Source of the DNA: Podarcis raffonei
Lineage: Eukaryota; Chordata; Lepidosauria; Squamata; Lacertidae
Reading direction: 5' to 3'
NCBI RefSeq assembly: GCF_027172205.1
Contig: NC_070614.1
Location: 32,116,501 to 32,180,500, forward strand
DNA length: 64,000 nucleotides
Part shown: positions 41,940 to 54,330 of the stretch, piece after piece
Layout: every line of letters starts with the position of its first letter
Position numbering within the stretch: the stretch's first letter is position 1
Position numbers and translations under genes: made by a program
The notes under the pieces: generated by a model
The model's database searches: none
Told to the model about the DNA's origin: nothing
What the model saw: only the letters and a program-made list of their open reading frames with translations

Positions 41940-43190
41940 ATACAGTACTTAAAATCTCTTCTTTGGCGACCACTTGTAGCTGAGTAAGATTGTCTTCCAT
42001 GAACACGGTCTTAACAGTGAGTTCGTAAGTGACTGTGGAGGCCAATTCTGAATCCACACATCCTTCCACAGTTGGGACATAGGTTTCCGGGTGGGAGTTG
42101 GTGAAGGTCATGGTGAGGGTTTGCCAAGCGTGCCTTCCTTTTAGCTCATTTCTCCCTTGCGTCCTGAGTTTGAGTGTCTTCAAAGCCCATGACACCTTTG
42201 GTAAAGGCTGTTCTCCAACTGGAGTGCTCACAGGTCAGTGTCTCCCAATTGCCAGTGTTTATACTACATTTTTAAAGATTTGCTTGAGAGAGTCTTTAAA
42301 CCTCTTTTGTTGACCACTAGCATTACGCTTTCCATTTTTAAGTTCGGAATAGAGCAGTTTCTTTGGAAGACGATAATCAGGCATCTGCACAACATGACCA
42401 GTCCAACGAAGTTGATGTTACAGAATCATTGCTTCGACATTGGTGATCTTTGCTTCTTCCAGTACACTGTTATTAGTTTGCATGTCTTCCCAAGTGATGT
42501 GTAGAATTTTTTGGAGACACCATTGATGGAACCTTTCGAGGAGTTGGAGATGGCATGTATAAGTGGTCCACGTTTCAGAAGCACAGTAAGGTTGGTAGTA
42601 CAATAGCTTTGTAAACAAGCATTTTGGTTTCCCTGTGAATGTCCTGGTCCTCAAACACTCTGCTATTCAATCAGGAGAAACCTGCACTCACAGAGCTCAG
42701 GCGATGCTGGATTTCAGCATCAGTGTCAGCCCTTGTGGAAAGATAACTGCCCAGGTAGGAGAAATGATCGACACTTTTCAATGTTACACCATTGAGTTGG
42801 ATTTGTGATGCTGCAGAGGGGTTGTTTGTGCTTGTTGGTGCAACACTTTGGTTTTTTTGGATGTTGAGCGATAGGCCAAGCTTTTTGTAAGCTTCTGTGA
42901 AGCTATTTAGGATGGTTTGGAGGTCATCCACTGACTGTGCACACATTACGTTGTCATCAGCATACTGAAGCTCTATGACGGAAGTTAGCATAACCCTACT
43001 CTTTGTCTTCAGCCTACTCAGATTAAAGAACTTTCCATTTGTTCAGTATATGATTTCTATTCCAGTGGGATGTTTCCCTTTGACAAAGTATAGGATCATT
43101 GCGATGAAAATAATATATAGAGTTGGGGCAATAACACAACCCTATTTAACACCTGATCCCACTGTGAATGATTCACTTTGAGAGCCATTG
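41940..43190 (-). mobile_element. RTE-like non-LTR retrotransposon, decayed
   Basis: The minus strand encodes the RT C-terminal half: VIELQYADDNVMCAQSVDDL (catalytic YADD), LGLSLNIQKNQ, HFSYLGSYLS, then further downstream ERFHQWCLQKILHITWEDMQ and LRWTGHVVQMPDYRLPK. A terminal CPNCGRMC...GLHSHLRTHC motif, a C2H2-like knuckle, closes the protein. Several stops and frame changes separate the pieces, so it is dead. It is distinct from BovB, being longer at the C-terminus and having a zinc knuckle. The exact clade (RTE or RTEX) is not certain. Confidence 0.8.
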
Positions 43191-45690
43191 TTACCTGTGA
43201 TTGTTGCTGTCAAATCACAACCATAAGGGGTGGAGGATCCTATATTTATGCATGCCCAGATGTCACTTTTTAATGTCAAAGAAGCATACCAAGCACTGTT
43301 CCTCATTTAAAATGAGTTGTGATCCAAGGAGAACCCTGATACAGCTTCTTCCTGTAGTGAATATGGCATTTGGAAATCATTAATGTGTGGGGTTTCAAGG
43401 GCTGTCTCCAAATATGCACCCTCCCAACTCATTTCAATGACAAGCCACATTTTAGAGCTATAAAATGGACTTTGCATATTCAGTGTGGCAAGCGACACAT
43501 TTTTATGTAACACTATCTGCCATTGATAGCAAAGAAGAACTGGCATGAGCAGGGCAGAAAACAGGTGTCATTCCATCAGAGCCAAGGTAGGAAGTTAGTG
43601 TCTACCACCGTGTAACTTATATTGAAGCAGGTTGTACTCTCATAATAATAAGGATTCTCAAACTTTCTACCTCCCTAGCCCCCTGCCCCCTGAGGTGGCT
43701 GAAAATTAATGGACACAAAATGGTGTTATAGCGGCAGCCTGTCGATGAAAGCAGAATTTGGCAAAAACTGGTCGGTAAGTACTGAAATCATATCTAGTCT
43801 ATTTTTAGAGATAGTTAAATTCTTTGCCACATCACTTTCTTTGTGACAAATGCAGGCACTTGCACGCTGCCAATAAGAACAACTGAGCACGTGGGCAATA
43901 CCTTCAGAGTCGGCATTCCTGTCTTGGTGCTGTGAGGTGGAAACACACAGAGAGAAAAACACGAGAAATGCTTCCTTTATGGGTAGTTGGGTGTGAAGTT
44001 TTGCCTCTCTTTGCACATGCATGTAAATAGGAATGAAGAGAGCCACCACAAAAGGAATCCTCATCATCAGGCAAGTTGTACTTTAATAAAATCATAGCAC
44101 AGAAATGCAGCAAGCTATTTTTGTGTGTTACCCCTAACAAAGATACTTAACCGTTCCCAGTATTTCCCCCGATGTATTGTTTAGATTTCACATAATCGCT
44201 AGGCAATTCAACCCTACCCCATTCTGTATTTCAGCTTGGCCTGCATCTTTCCCTCACATCAAACCCTAGAACAGCAAAGTGATATTCCCCTCTTCCTTTC
44301 CCAGCTGCTTCCAAAGCATTTTTATAGATAACTTTGCACACAGATGGGTAGCCACTTCCTTGGACTTGCATGAGAACTGTTTCAGACCAAGGCATCAGCT
44401 CATCTGAAAGAGGGTACACATTCCCAGAACCAGCCCCTACTTCCACTAATAATTTTTAACAGGCCTGGAAGCTGGGTCAGAGCAGATGCTGAGGGCAAGC
44501 AAAGGATGCCTATCATGGTCTGCCTTGAATAACCTTCCTCTGAAACACCTGATTCCCCTCCACTCCAATCTAAACATATTTTGTCCTTATAGGATTTGCA
44601 CTGTGGATCATTTCTGATCTTCGCAGTGCTCCATTGGAGCTTGTGTGTAAAAGGAATTTGCAAAAATGGAATGCTGGAGTTGCAATATGAGATCAAGGCA
44701 GTACTGGGGAGCAGCAGGACCATCCCTTCCAGCATCTATGAAATGATGATCTGGTTGGCACAACCTATATTTGCATTGCCTTTTGTAGTCATTGCACCAG
44801 TCTCCATGGAATCAATGGGAAGCCACAAGGCTAGAAAGTGGGGTGGGGGGAGCAGGTTTCTTATCATGGCTCCTAGCCTCCTAAGAGAAAGCTTGTAGCA
44901 ATGCTTTCTTTAGTCTCCACTTCCTATCTCAACCAAATGGCCAAATTCCATTCTCACCATGTTCCATATTCACCCACAAGTCTTATAGATGCAGCCACAA
45001 CATGGAAGGCTACCAGTGGACTGGATTTTCCAAGCATAGCCTTATCTGAGGACCAAGGCAGTCAACAAAAAGCATGGATGAGATCCATGGCTTTCCTTTA
45101 AACAGTGCTTCCCTCTCCACCATCACAAAACAGGTTCCCTTCTAGCCTTGGAGATAAATATGAGGACAGGATGGAGGCTGAGAGAGGACAAGGAAGAATA
45201 GTGACAAAACATGTGTTTGGTACACCTGAAGGCTCCTATTCAACCTCCAGATTTAGAGCATTCCTCAAGCATTGCAGTCAATGACAAAACCCAACAAGAG
45301 TTGAAATGTAAGTACTTAGATCAGAGGTAACCAACATGGTGCCTTCCAGCTCCCATCAGCCGCAGCCAACATGGCCAGGGATGAGTTGGTGTCCAGCATC
45401 TGGGGGGCACAACATTGGCTACCCCTGGCTTACACGGTCAAGTTCAACAAGTGGCAGAGTCGTACATTCTTCAGACCAGGGTGCTCTCTTGAAAATCACA
45501 TGCTGCTTGAGAAGAGAAAAAGGCCTGTTGGTTGTGATTCCCCCTCCAAACTTGGCTTTTGACAGCACAAGAGAGTTCCAATTATCTGTCTTTAAGAGGA
45601 AAGGCTCTCATTGAGAAAGACCGCAGAAAAGACACAATGCAGGTGCTGCATTAATGGCACACACACGAAAGAAATAAATCTGGGGCTCCT
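43191..45690. other. Gene-poor interval
   Basis: No gene was recognised. A degraded palindromic-MITE remnant (CCAACATGGTGCCTTCCAGC ... AGCATCTGGGGGGCACAACA) lies at about 45325-45428. Confidence 0.4.
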
Positions 45691-45691
45691 C

Positions 45692-45965
45692 CAGATGATG
45701 TGTTTATTGAGTATTCATCATGATTTGCTTCCACAAGGCTTACAGGGAGGTTAGACTATGCCCAATCCTTATTCAGCATTCATTTTGATTGGTTTGCAGG
45801 GTGGTTATACAACAATGAGCACTCATCCTAAATTCATCCTGATTTGCTTTCACAGCAGGTATACACCTTCCCATTCATCATTTGTTCATACTACTCATTT
45901 CAGTGCACTTGCCCATCACCTTTCTAAATGCAAACAGTCTGTTGGGGGTTTTTTTTGGCAGGGGA
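45692..45965 (+). repeat. Unclassified dispersed repeat, copy 2
   Basis: Same motif order as 31018-31280: CTCCAGATGATG, TATTCATCATGATTTGCTT, GGAGGTTAGACTATGCCC, GGTGGTTATACAACAATGAG, CCTTCCCATTCATCATTTGT. Identity is moderate, so both copies are old. Confidence 0.6.
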
Positions 45966-46089
45966 TGCACAAAGAAGTAAATTTTTAATACACACTTGAA
46001 CCCCTCCTGCAAAATACTGACACCTTGGAGAAGACCTTAATTCTATTCTGACGTCTCCAAGCTAAAACCTATGAAGATGGATCGAGAAA

Positions 46090-46530
46090 GCAAGCATGAC
46101 CTGTTCTCGAGCTCTGACTCTGCCATGCCTCAATGGGAGACCTTGGACAAACCATTCTGTCTCAGACAGTTTCTCATCTGGAAAACAGGAACCACAGAAA
46201 TTTACATAACAAGTAAAGATCACAATTCTGTGAAGGTGCCATGTCTCTGTTTTCTTCTCTTGTTTACTTCTGCTAAGGGTGCGATGAGAAAATAGGGAGG
46301 GAGGGAATGTGAGCTGGTACAATGTAATATATGCAGAGAGCCAGTCACCTTTTGGAGTGTCCCGATTCAAATTCTAGATCCACCATGAATTCCCTTCTAT
46401 GGTCTTGGGCATGAGGCTTTGTCTATTTCAGCCCCTTCATCTGGAAAAGTGGGAGTGATAATGACCCACCCGAGGGTTGTTGATTTAGACAGTAAGGCCC
46501 TTTGTTACATTCAAAGGAATACATAAATAA
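46090..46530 (+). repeat. Two MIR-like SINE remnants
   Basis: Both 46090-46215 and 46360-46530 show the MIR core (GACCTTGGACAAACCATTC...CAGTTTCTCATCTGGAAAAC, and GTCTTGGGCATGAGGC...CCCTTCATCTGGAAAAGTGG). These are old, decayed copies. Confidence 0.55.
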
Positions 46531-46922
46531 AAACAGAAGTTCCATCTAAGCTGGAGGAAAAGATTTGCCTGAAATCAACAACTGAGCAGCAATTGAGATG
46601 GTGTGGCATTCCTCATAGTATTAAGAAGGCAAGGGGGGATGGTCGAGGGACAAAATGGTGCTAACAAAAGAAGATGCTCATCTTAGTACCAGAAAATCTA
46701 TGCTGAAAGAGTTGGCTCAGATCATTCAACCCCTTTGATCTCTATATTTCCAATTCTTTAAGGAGAAATCCATTCTCCCCAACACTAAAGTATCTTCATC
46801 ATGCCTATAACATACTGTTGATTTCATCCAAATGTCTGCACAACACTGGAACACTGCAGAAGGTAGCTTCCGAATCCAACAGCTTCCATTTCCAGCATGC
46901 ATGCCTGTCTTTTTAATTTTAA

Positions 46923-46928
46923 TTTATT
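46923..46928 (-). terminator. Candidate poly(A) signal of the left SCAN-ZNF gene
   Basis: Minus-strand AATAAA about 250 nt past the stop codon at 47177, a typical 3' UTR distance. Confidence 0.5.
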
Positions 46929-47176
46929 TTGTGCCTGGGGGAGAATTCTACCGGAAGATCCTCTTTTAACAAGGCTTTATAAACTATTGCATCCGTTTCC
47001 TTGGGAGGAATAGAGAGAGGAAGTAGATAAAGTAACAGGGGAAACTGGGATGCTGGAATTAAATGTCTTCCCTCATCTTTCTTCTTTTTTTTTAAAAAAA
47101 TCCAGTTTTATACTGTCAATTGCTTGGATATAAACCCAAAAGCAGGAAAGGCTTTGCTTTGCTTCATGTTAACAGA

Positions 47177-50100
47177 TTATGAATTCACTATTGGATGAAG
47201 TCTCTGGTGCTTGACGAGCGTTTGTCTCTGCCGGAACCTCCTCCCACATTCGGTGCAGCGGTACGGCTTCTCTCCCGTATGGATTCTCTGGTGAATAATG
47301 AGGTCAGCCAGCCGAACGAACCTCCTCTCACACTCGTCACAGGGATAAGGCTTCTCCCCTGTGTGAATTTTCTGGTGTCTGGTGAGAGATGAGAGCTGGT
47401 TGAATCTTTTCCCGCACTCTGCACAGCTGTGGGGCCTCTCACCTGAATGGGTCCGTCGGTGCCTGTGGAGATGAGAGAGCTGGTTGAACCTCCTGCCACA
47501 CTCATCACAGGTGTGGGGCCTTTCTTCTGAGTGGGTCCTCTGGTGCCTGGTTAGGGCAGATGAGGCAATGAATCTTTTCCCACATTCAGGGCAGCCGTAA
47601 GGTCTTTGTCCCATGTGGATTCTCTTGTGTACTGTAAGAGCTGAGAGGTGGCTAAAACATTTTTGGCAATAAGTGCAGCGGTAGGGCCTCTCCCCCGTGT
47701 GGATTCTCTGGTGGCTGATAAGATGCGCTCGCTGGCTAAAGGTTTCGCCACACTCTGTACAGGCGTGGGGCTTCTCTCCTGTGTGAATTCTCTGATGTCT
47801 TGTGAGATGCGAGAACTGGTTAAATCTTGCCCCGCACTCGGCACAACGGAAGGGTTTCTCACCCGTGTGGATGTGCTGGTGCTTGGCCAAGTCCGACGGG
47901 CAGTTGAAGCGCTTCCCACATGCAGCACAAGGGTGGGGTTTCTCCCCAGTATGGATTCTCTGGTGTCTGGTGAGGTGCGACATCTGAATAAAGCTTTTTG
48001 GACACTGAGCACAGTGGTAAGGTTTCTCCCCAGAATGAGTTTTCAAATGTTTGGCTAGGCCCGACGGGCGGGTGAATCTTTTCCCACACTGAGCACAGGC
48101 ATGAGGTCGGTCCTTCCTGTGGATACCGCCATGAGCTTGGAGTTCCTCCTCTCCCCTAAACCTTTTCCCACAGTCCGGACACTGGAAATACTCTCCAGCT
48201 CTTCCCAAAAACTTGGCACCTGTCGAGTGGGAAAGAAGAGCCAGATACAATGCTATGACTAGGTAGACACAAACACACATACACACTCTGTGTTTAACCC
48301 TAACAAAAAATTATGTACTCCAAAGAATTCTGCACTGTACTCAAGATGATACAATGCAAAATGTTGACAAATTATCCAACATCCACAAAATCTAACATTC
48401 AGAAATTCCTGCATGTAACTAGACTTAAATCAAATTTAGATTGACAGACCACAACACAACTTGCACAGAGTGATTTCAATTAGAGACTTTCCAGCACACA
48501 TTTTAGCTACAAGCATCAGCTCACCACATATGGGTCCAACTGTATTATGTTAAGCAAGTGGTTTGCCCTTAAATGCAGGATTTTTTTCCACAAAGACCCA
48601 CTGAGCTTCCCCCACCTCCATGCCAATCCAGATGCATACTCTGGTGTGTTGGGTAGGTAAGTACCAACCTAGACCCTGTGATCATCATATGAGGCACTTT
48701 TTTGTACGCCTCCTTCATGAAAGGTCTGTAGGGTGGCAAGATGAGAATGGGCCTTTTCTGTGGTGGCTCCTATCACAGAATGGGTCAAACAGAATCAGTT
48801 TCCTGCAAGAGCATCTGCAGATGAACTGTCATCACTCTTTCCATCACCTTGATAGGAGTTAATGATCATGGGCCACATTCAGACCAACACACCCTTAATG
48901 AAATGAAGACTGGAGGGGAAATAATGTAGGGAATGGTGTGGTTCCTTACCGGAGGAGCTGGCATTCCCATTGTCCTGCTGTCTGACTTCCTTATAGGTTT
49001 GCCTTTGCCTGGTGTTGACCAGAGGCCAATGAGCTTCAGAGCAATTTGCAGGCCCTTCTTGGGCTGTTCCCAATACCTGTAACAACAGCAATAACCACAC
49101 TGGAAGTGAAGAAGGAATATTGGGCCTACACGGGCTGACATCCTCTGTGGTATCAAGAGAGAAACAAATAATGGGATGGTGGTGTTGAGTGTTTATCCAT
49201 TGTGAGAAGCAATAAACTCACAACCACTCAAAAGTGAAGCCTGACACAACCATTTGAAGCTCATTCCAAGCCAGCCAGGCAGAAATCACTTTTCTGCCTT
49301 GCCCTGGCCACTGTCCAGATCAGAAGTGGGGAGCAACTCCCAGCATCCTTGACCTTTGATCCTTGCTGGCTACAACTGATGAGAATTGGAGTCCAACAAC
49401 ATCTGCAGAGCCACAGCTTTCTCTCCCTTAGCCAACTTCATAAACTTCTTCATGAAGTTCTGTAGAGACCCTTGCTGGATCTCTTTGCTGCTGCCTTCTC
49501 ACAACAGACCAGAACAAAAGACTTTTGAAGGCTTGGGAGAAAGCAGGTGAGTGGTTGCTGGGCAACTATGGATGCACTTCCCTAACTGTTGTAAACTGTT
49601 GCTAAGAAACTGCAAAGTTCTCTTCTCTACAGCTTCAGGATTGTTCCATAGGACAGAAGTTCTCAAGTATCTTCTTCTCCCCACCCCCGCCACTCAAAAA
49701 TGGCAGTCTTGATGGACCACTTAATAAACCTTTGTCCTACAAATCAAACCCCACACATATCATAAATATGACAATAACCACAGACTTGCTTTTTTGTGTG
49801 AACAAATTCTGTGATGTTAGGTGTAAAGTTTGGTTTTCTTTAAGCCTCAGGCTAGCTCCAGTATTTATCCTGCTTCTATGTTTGGACTTGATGGTGGCCT
49901 GGCAACAGAGAAGAGCCCTTTTAAACTGGTAAATTGTTGGGGGGGAGGAATTATAGACTGCACCAGACTGAACTATGAAAATCATGGGCCCTAAATTAGG
50001 GTTTAATTAGGCTGTTTGATAATCCAGTCCAGGTGAAAATGGTCTTAATTGCCATCATTAGATAAAACATTAGTCAAGTGCTGAGCTAAGTACATATACT

Positions 50101-51662
50101 GTCCTCTGTTCCACAGACTTTTTACAGACTACTTGAATGCAGCTTGAATGCAGACCACAGTTTGAAAACTTTGGCCATAAAAACAAGGAAGCAGCATTTC
50201 TCTCAGCTGCTGCAGCAGGAAAATGACCCCTCTATCCGAAGTATATTCTGTGATTAGATCAGCCATCTGTTGTCAGAGTTATGGCTCAGCCTTTTAATAT
50301 GCCTCCGAGTATGTACAGGGTGCATTTTACTCACTGCAAGGCAGCGTTAGGAACTCAGGCACCAAATGGCTCCTTAAGCCAGGGTTACAAAATAGAATGC
50401 AAAATCAGAATGCCTGGTTGCCATTCTTGGGCCAGATGGCTCAAAAGTTGTATTTTTCAGTATGACTTATTGGTTTCTGAAATTCATTCTGGCTGTGCAG
50501 ATAAAATGTAACAGATAGAATTCTACAGGATATGTTGCTAGTGTGTGTAAACAGTCAAGATCCAAGGATCCGCAGGCAAACACCTTCAGACGGTGGAGGT
50601 GCCATCCTGGTGCCCAGGCACCTTCACTTGGTGACAAGTGGCTAAGTTTGAACGCTGCTGCACGGTAGTCACAGCAAGCCAAATCAAGTTAGGGGACAGG
50701 CCTTCCAGGTGAGAGGTCATAACTCTCAAGCCATAGGTCACAGTGCCCTCACTATCTCCCCCACTACTGCAGGCCAACTTTGACAGGAGATGAAACCACC
50801 CACCTGCCAATCCTATGACACCAGTCGCATGATTGACACATGTCAAAGTTTTAAGGAAGCAGTGCTTCCTTAAAACTCAACAACCCAAAGAATTCCAATT
50901 TGGTCCTCCCACCCCCATCCCTTTAAGACCACCGTGAATAAATGACCTCACCTGTTGTCCCCGCTTCACCCCCTCCTGCTGCCTCAGAAGGAATCCCTCT
51001 GCCAGGGCCACTGCCTGGGCGCAGGTCTCCGGCCCGCGCTCTCGGACTCGAATCTGGATTTCCTTCGGCAGAATCGTCAAGAACTGCTCCAGGATCAGCA
51101 GCTCCAGGATCTGCTCCTTCGTCCGGCTTTCCGGCTCCAGCCAGCGATGGCACAGCTCCCGCAACCGGCTGCAGGCTTCCCGGGGCCCCTCGGTCTCCTG
51201 GTAGCGGAACTGGCGGAAGTGCTGGCGCTGGGCCTCCACGTTCACAAAGTCCTCCCGCAGGATGGCAACTTTCACCTTCCCGTAGTCTCCTCTTTCTCTT
51301 GTTTCTAGGCTATTGAAGGCCTGCTGTGCTTCTCTGGCGAGATTCGGCACGAGTTTGGCCATGCCCTCTCCTCGTGGCCACTGGCAGGCATCGACCACCC
51401 GCTCGAATGTAGACAGGTCATCCCAAGGCGGCAACTCTGGCAGCTGGGAAGTTGCCCAACCTGAGTGAGAGGACTGTACCGTTTTGAGGATTTCTTGCCA
51501 CTGGGCTTCTCCATGAGGACGCATTCCCTCCTGTCTGTCAACCCTACCATGGTGTGGTGTGGCCCACCTCAGAAATTCACTGATTGCCCCAGCCTGAACA
51601 GCCCGAGGAGACTTGCCTACCCCTTCCCCCAGTTCAGGATGTCCTGGGTTTGGCTCCTCCAT
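47177..51662 (-). CDS. SCAN domain C2H2 zinc-finger protein, 12 fingers (left gene)
   Basis: Exons 50952-51662, 48950-49076 (127 nt) and 47177-48219 join in frame to 626 aa. Junctions: GGACAACAG|GTGAGG, TTGTTACAG|GTATTG, TCCTCCG|GTAAGG, CTCGACAG|GTGCC. Residues about 78-140 ([18 protein letters not shown]...) resemble the N-terminal part of an extended SCAN. Residues 143-231 are the SCAN domain proper ([11 protein letters not shown] ... [11 protein letters not shown]), a leucine-rich dimerisation module. Fingers 1-12 span 291-624 with TGEKP linkers. There is no KRAB box. Contact residues (-1,2,3,6) of fingers 4-12: CSDK, QSHR, QAHS, HSAV, ASAR, QSHR, QSSR, RADI, QQTK. The ATG (AAGAATGG) is preceded by a 5' UTR acceptor (CTCTTCACAG) near 51885. 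Predicted role: nuclear DNA-binding regulator; orthology to a named gene cannot be assigned. The paralogue lies at 59410-63561 in opposite orientation. Confidence 0.93.
49320..49425. mobile_element. Degraded palindromic MITE in intron
   Basis: GGGAGCAACTCCCAGCATCC and GAGAATTGGAGTCCAACAAC are the arm motifs of the palindromic family. It lies in intron 1 of the left SCAN-ZNF gene. The rest of that intron (49077-50951) shows nothing recognisable. Confidence 0.45.
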
Positions 51663-52683
51663 TCTTCCCTCTGGTTGCTCTCAAAGGCAGTTAGAGCTGT
51701 AGTGTTATTGCTTCCCTTCAACTGCAGCCATTTTGTCTCCTTGGCATTGGCCTTGACGCTGCTCTCAGCTCCTCAACTCCCATGCCAAAATTGGCAGGAC
51801 TGTGTTCAACAGAACAGGGCTTATCATCAACAGTGCTACTACCATCAAGAGCACAGCAAAATTCCCATCTAAGGCACTAAGAACCTGTGAAGAGAGGGAG
51901 AGAGAACCCAGACATTTATACACATAGTGAGCTCACAGGTATCCACTGACTTCATGCCTCGCTCCTAGCCATTGGTTGAGCTGCTGTGATGTCACAGAAT
52001 AAGGGCTAGGAACAGAATGTTGAAAAATCAGTGCCGTTGCTCTGAGGTAAATGGAAGACAGTTGTGTCTGGAAGGGGCAAAAATGTCACACAGGGACTAG
52101 AAATAGGAGGGATTAAACACTGCAAGAGCCTAGGGAGATGGTTGAGGGAGAAATCAGAATGGTTGGTATAATCTTAGAGAGAAGACATAGATTACTGAGA
52201 GAGCCTACATTTCAAACACTGATTTGAAATAAGCAGGATTCATAAAGAAATGCAGGTTTCTGGAACCAGTGCAATTTTATTTTATTTTTGGTTATTTATT
52301 TTTGCTTGTGCTATTCTGGTGTGAGCAGATGGGCAAAGAGCTATTTAAGGCACTCAGGCCTTAATCTTGCTCACCTTTCATTCTGACTTCTGCGTGTCTT
52401 CTGCCATTGTTCACATACTTTCAGATCTATCTTCACAGCCGATCCTCAGGATGCTGCATCTGGATCTGGTACCCTAATCTCCACTTGAGCAATGGGGCAG
52501 CAGAACACATAGCTACAAAGACAGCCAGTGACAACCTGCTTGTAACTCAGCAAAGTGTTCTGTTCTTCCACTACTCATTGCAAGTGGAGCATTCACACAT
52601 GCAATTGTTTGTGCAGACAATAAAGTACAAACCATCTCTCAGTCTCAAGGTGGGCTAACACACATGCATGAGCATCTCTTAGG

Positions 52684-52821
52684 TGCAATCCTATAACCAC
52701 TAACCTGGGATAAGTCTCACTGAACTCAGTGAGGCTTGCTTCTCAGTAGTCATGCATATGATGTTTTATTCTGCTTTTAATCTGTTGGGAGCTGCCCAGA
52801 GTGGCTGGGGAATAAATAATA

Positions 52822-52852
<31 letters not shown>

Positions 52853-52862
52853 ATTTATTAAT
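52684..52862 (+). repeat. Dispersed repeat, LINE/SINE tail and (GAT)n
   Basis: GTGCAATCCTATAACCAC and GTCTCACTGAACTCAGTGAG belong to the CATTGAATTCAATGGG-type short repeat also seen at 16200-16250 and 55410-55492. It is followed by GCTGCCCAGAGTGGCTGGGG and AATAAATAATAGATGATGAT, the tail family of 1226-1290, ending in nine GAT units. Confidence 0.55.
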
Positions 52863-52964
52863 GACTTACAACCCACAGGTGAACATCCTCTACAATACTT
52901 GATACAAAATCTCTATTTGCACTATTCTGATTAGGGAAGGCTGTTTTATGCATTAGAAAGCACT

Positions 52965-53095
52965 GTTGGGCATTGCAGGGACTAAACACATCCTCAGTTA
53001 TCCTCATCTGCAAAATGGGAACAAGTATACTCTATCTCACAAGGCTGTTGTGACAGAGAACAAGCTAAAGACTGCAAAGCACTTCATAAAATAGC
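52965..53095 (+). repeat. MIR-like SINE remnant
   Basis: TCCTCATCTGCAAAATGGGA followed by TCACAAGGCTGTTGTGAC and GCAAAGCACTTC is the 3' half of a MIR element. Confidence 0.6.
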
Positions 53096-53313
53096 TCCAG
53101 CAAGGTTTGTTGAAGGATTATCAGTATCAGCTAGTCCCTCATGTGGATTTGCATCCCATGTTTTGAGCTGATGATCATCGCTCCACTGAAAGAATGACCC
53201 TGCCTTATAGCAGAAGCCACATCTTCCCTGTCAGTCAAATAAAGCAGACGCCCGCAACTTCCAGACATCTCGCAAATTGCAATTCTCCGCATGCAGAATT
53301 CCCATCAACTCAC

Positions 53314-53450
53314 CTCTGCTGCTTTGCCCGTCTTGGGGGCTTCTACTGTCTCGATCTGCTGCTTTTGCTACTGCTGGGAAGAAAAGAAAAAAAAACCCAA
53401 GAGCTGACTGTTTGTGTGAGAGAGGAAGCTCCGTACCTTATTCCTTCCCC
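53314..53450 (-). other. Candidate non-coding first exon of the left SCAN-ZNF gene
   Basis: On the minus strand a consensus donor AGCAGAG|GTGAGT (exon end 53314) lies upstream of the 5' UTR acceptor near 51885. The exon start is not determined, and the region is only moderately CpG-rich. Confidence 0.35.
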
Positions 53451-53769
53451 CTGTCTCTAAAGATATGGAGGGGCTCTAGGACCCAGAAAGATCAACCTAT
53501 TTAACCCTTCATAATCTGGTCTAGGAGAAACGCCTTGCTGCAGGCTCAGAGACACCAAGTTAAGAAGGCAGTGGATGTGCCCATTTTTAGACCAGATCGC
53601 ACAATCCCTTTTGTCAACATTGTCTCTTTTCTCTTAGTGCTCGAAACAGTGACTAATTGATGATGCAGGCTCCAAAAACCGACCACGAGAATGCCACCAG
53701 GAACGCTTACAAAACAATCCTACGAGTATATGTTCAGGAAGGAGACCACCCGGCCTTCAGTAGGGCTTA

Positions 53770-54123
53770 AAAAAGGTAAAGGGACCTCTGACCATTAGGT
53801 CCAGTCGTGACCGACTCTGGGGTTGCGGCGCTCATCTTGCTTTATTGGCCGAGGGAGCCGGCGTACAGCTTCTGGGTCATGTGGCCAGCATGACTACGCC
53901 GCTTCTGGCGAACCAGAGCAGCGCACTGAAACACCGTTTACCTTCCCGCCAGAGCGGTACCTATTTATCTACTTGCACTTTGACATGCTTTCGAACTGCT
54001 AGGTGGGCAGGAGCAGGGACCAAGCAACAGGAGCTCACCCCGTCGCAGGGATTCGAACCGCCGACCTTCTGATTGGCAAGTCCTAGGCTCTGTGGTTTAA
54101 CCCACAGCGCCACCCGCGTCCCT
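53770..54123 (-). repeat. Sauria-type tRNA SINE, full length with 14-bp TSD
   Basis: Read on the minus strand, it starts GGGACGCGGGTGGCGCTGTG (A box) and carries a perfect B box GGTTCGAATCC (54049-54059). Its 3' end contains GAGTCGGTCACGACTGGA, close to the BovB terminus GAGTCGGACACGACTAAA, followed by CCTTTACCTTTTTT. The target-site duplication TTCAGTAGGGCTTA is exact at 53756-53769 and 54124-54137, which marks a young insertion. Sauria SINEs are thought to be moved by BovB-type LINEs (established knowledge). Confidence 0.92.
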
Positions 54124-54214
54124 TTCAGTAGGGCTTACTCCTAAGTAAAATTGCACAGGCTTATGGAAGATGTTTCCCTTTCCCCCCTTTGCCTTAATGG
54201 CTTTGACAACGCGA

Positions 54215-54330
54215 ATAAGCCCCTGCCTGGCCTCTGTGCAAGTCTGCTCTCAGCTTCTGTCTTCGATCTGTAAAATGGAATCAAATAATGGGCTGCCTAC
54301 CTTACAAGGTTGTGCTGAATAGTGAGCTAC
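54215..54330 (+). repeat. MIR-like SINE remnant
   Basis: TCTGTCTTCGATCTGTAAAATGG-like core followed by CCTTACAAGGTTGTGCTGAA. Confidence 0.5.

Noticed and set aside
54040-54115. tRNA gene suggested by the GGTTCGAATCC box
   Set aside because: The A and B boxes belong to the head of a Sauria-type SINE bounded by a target duplication, not to a free tRNA.
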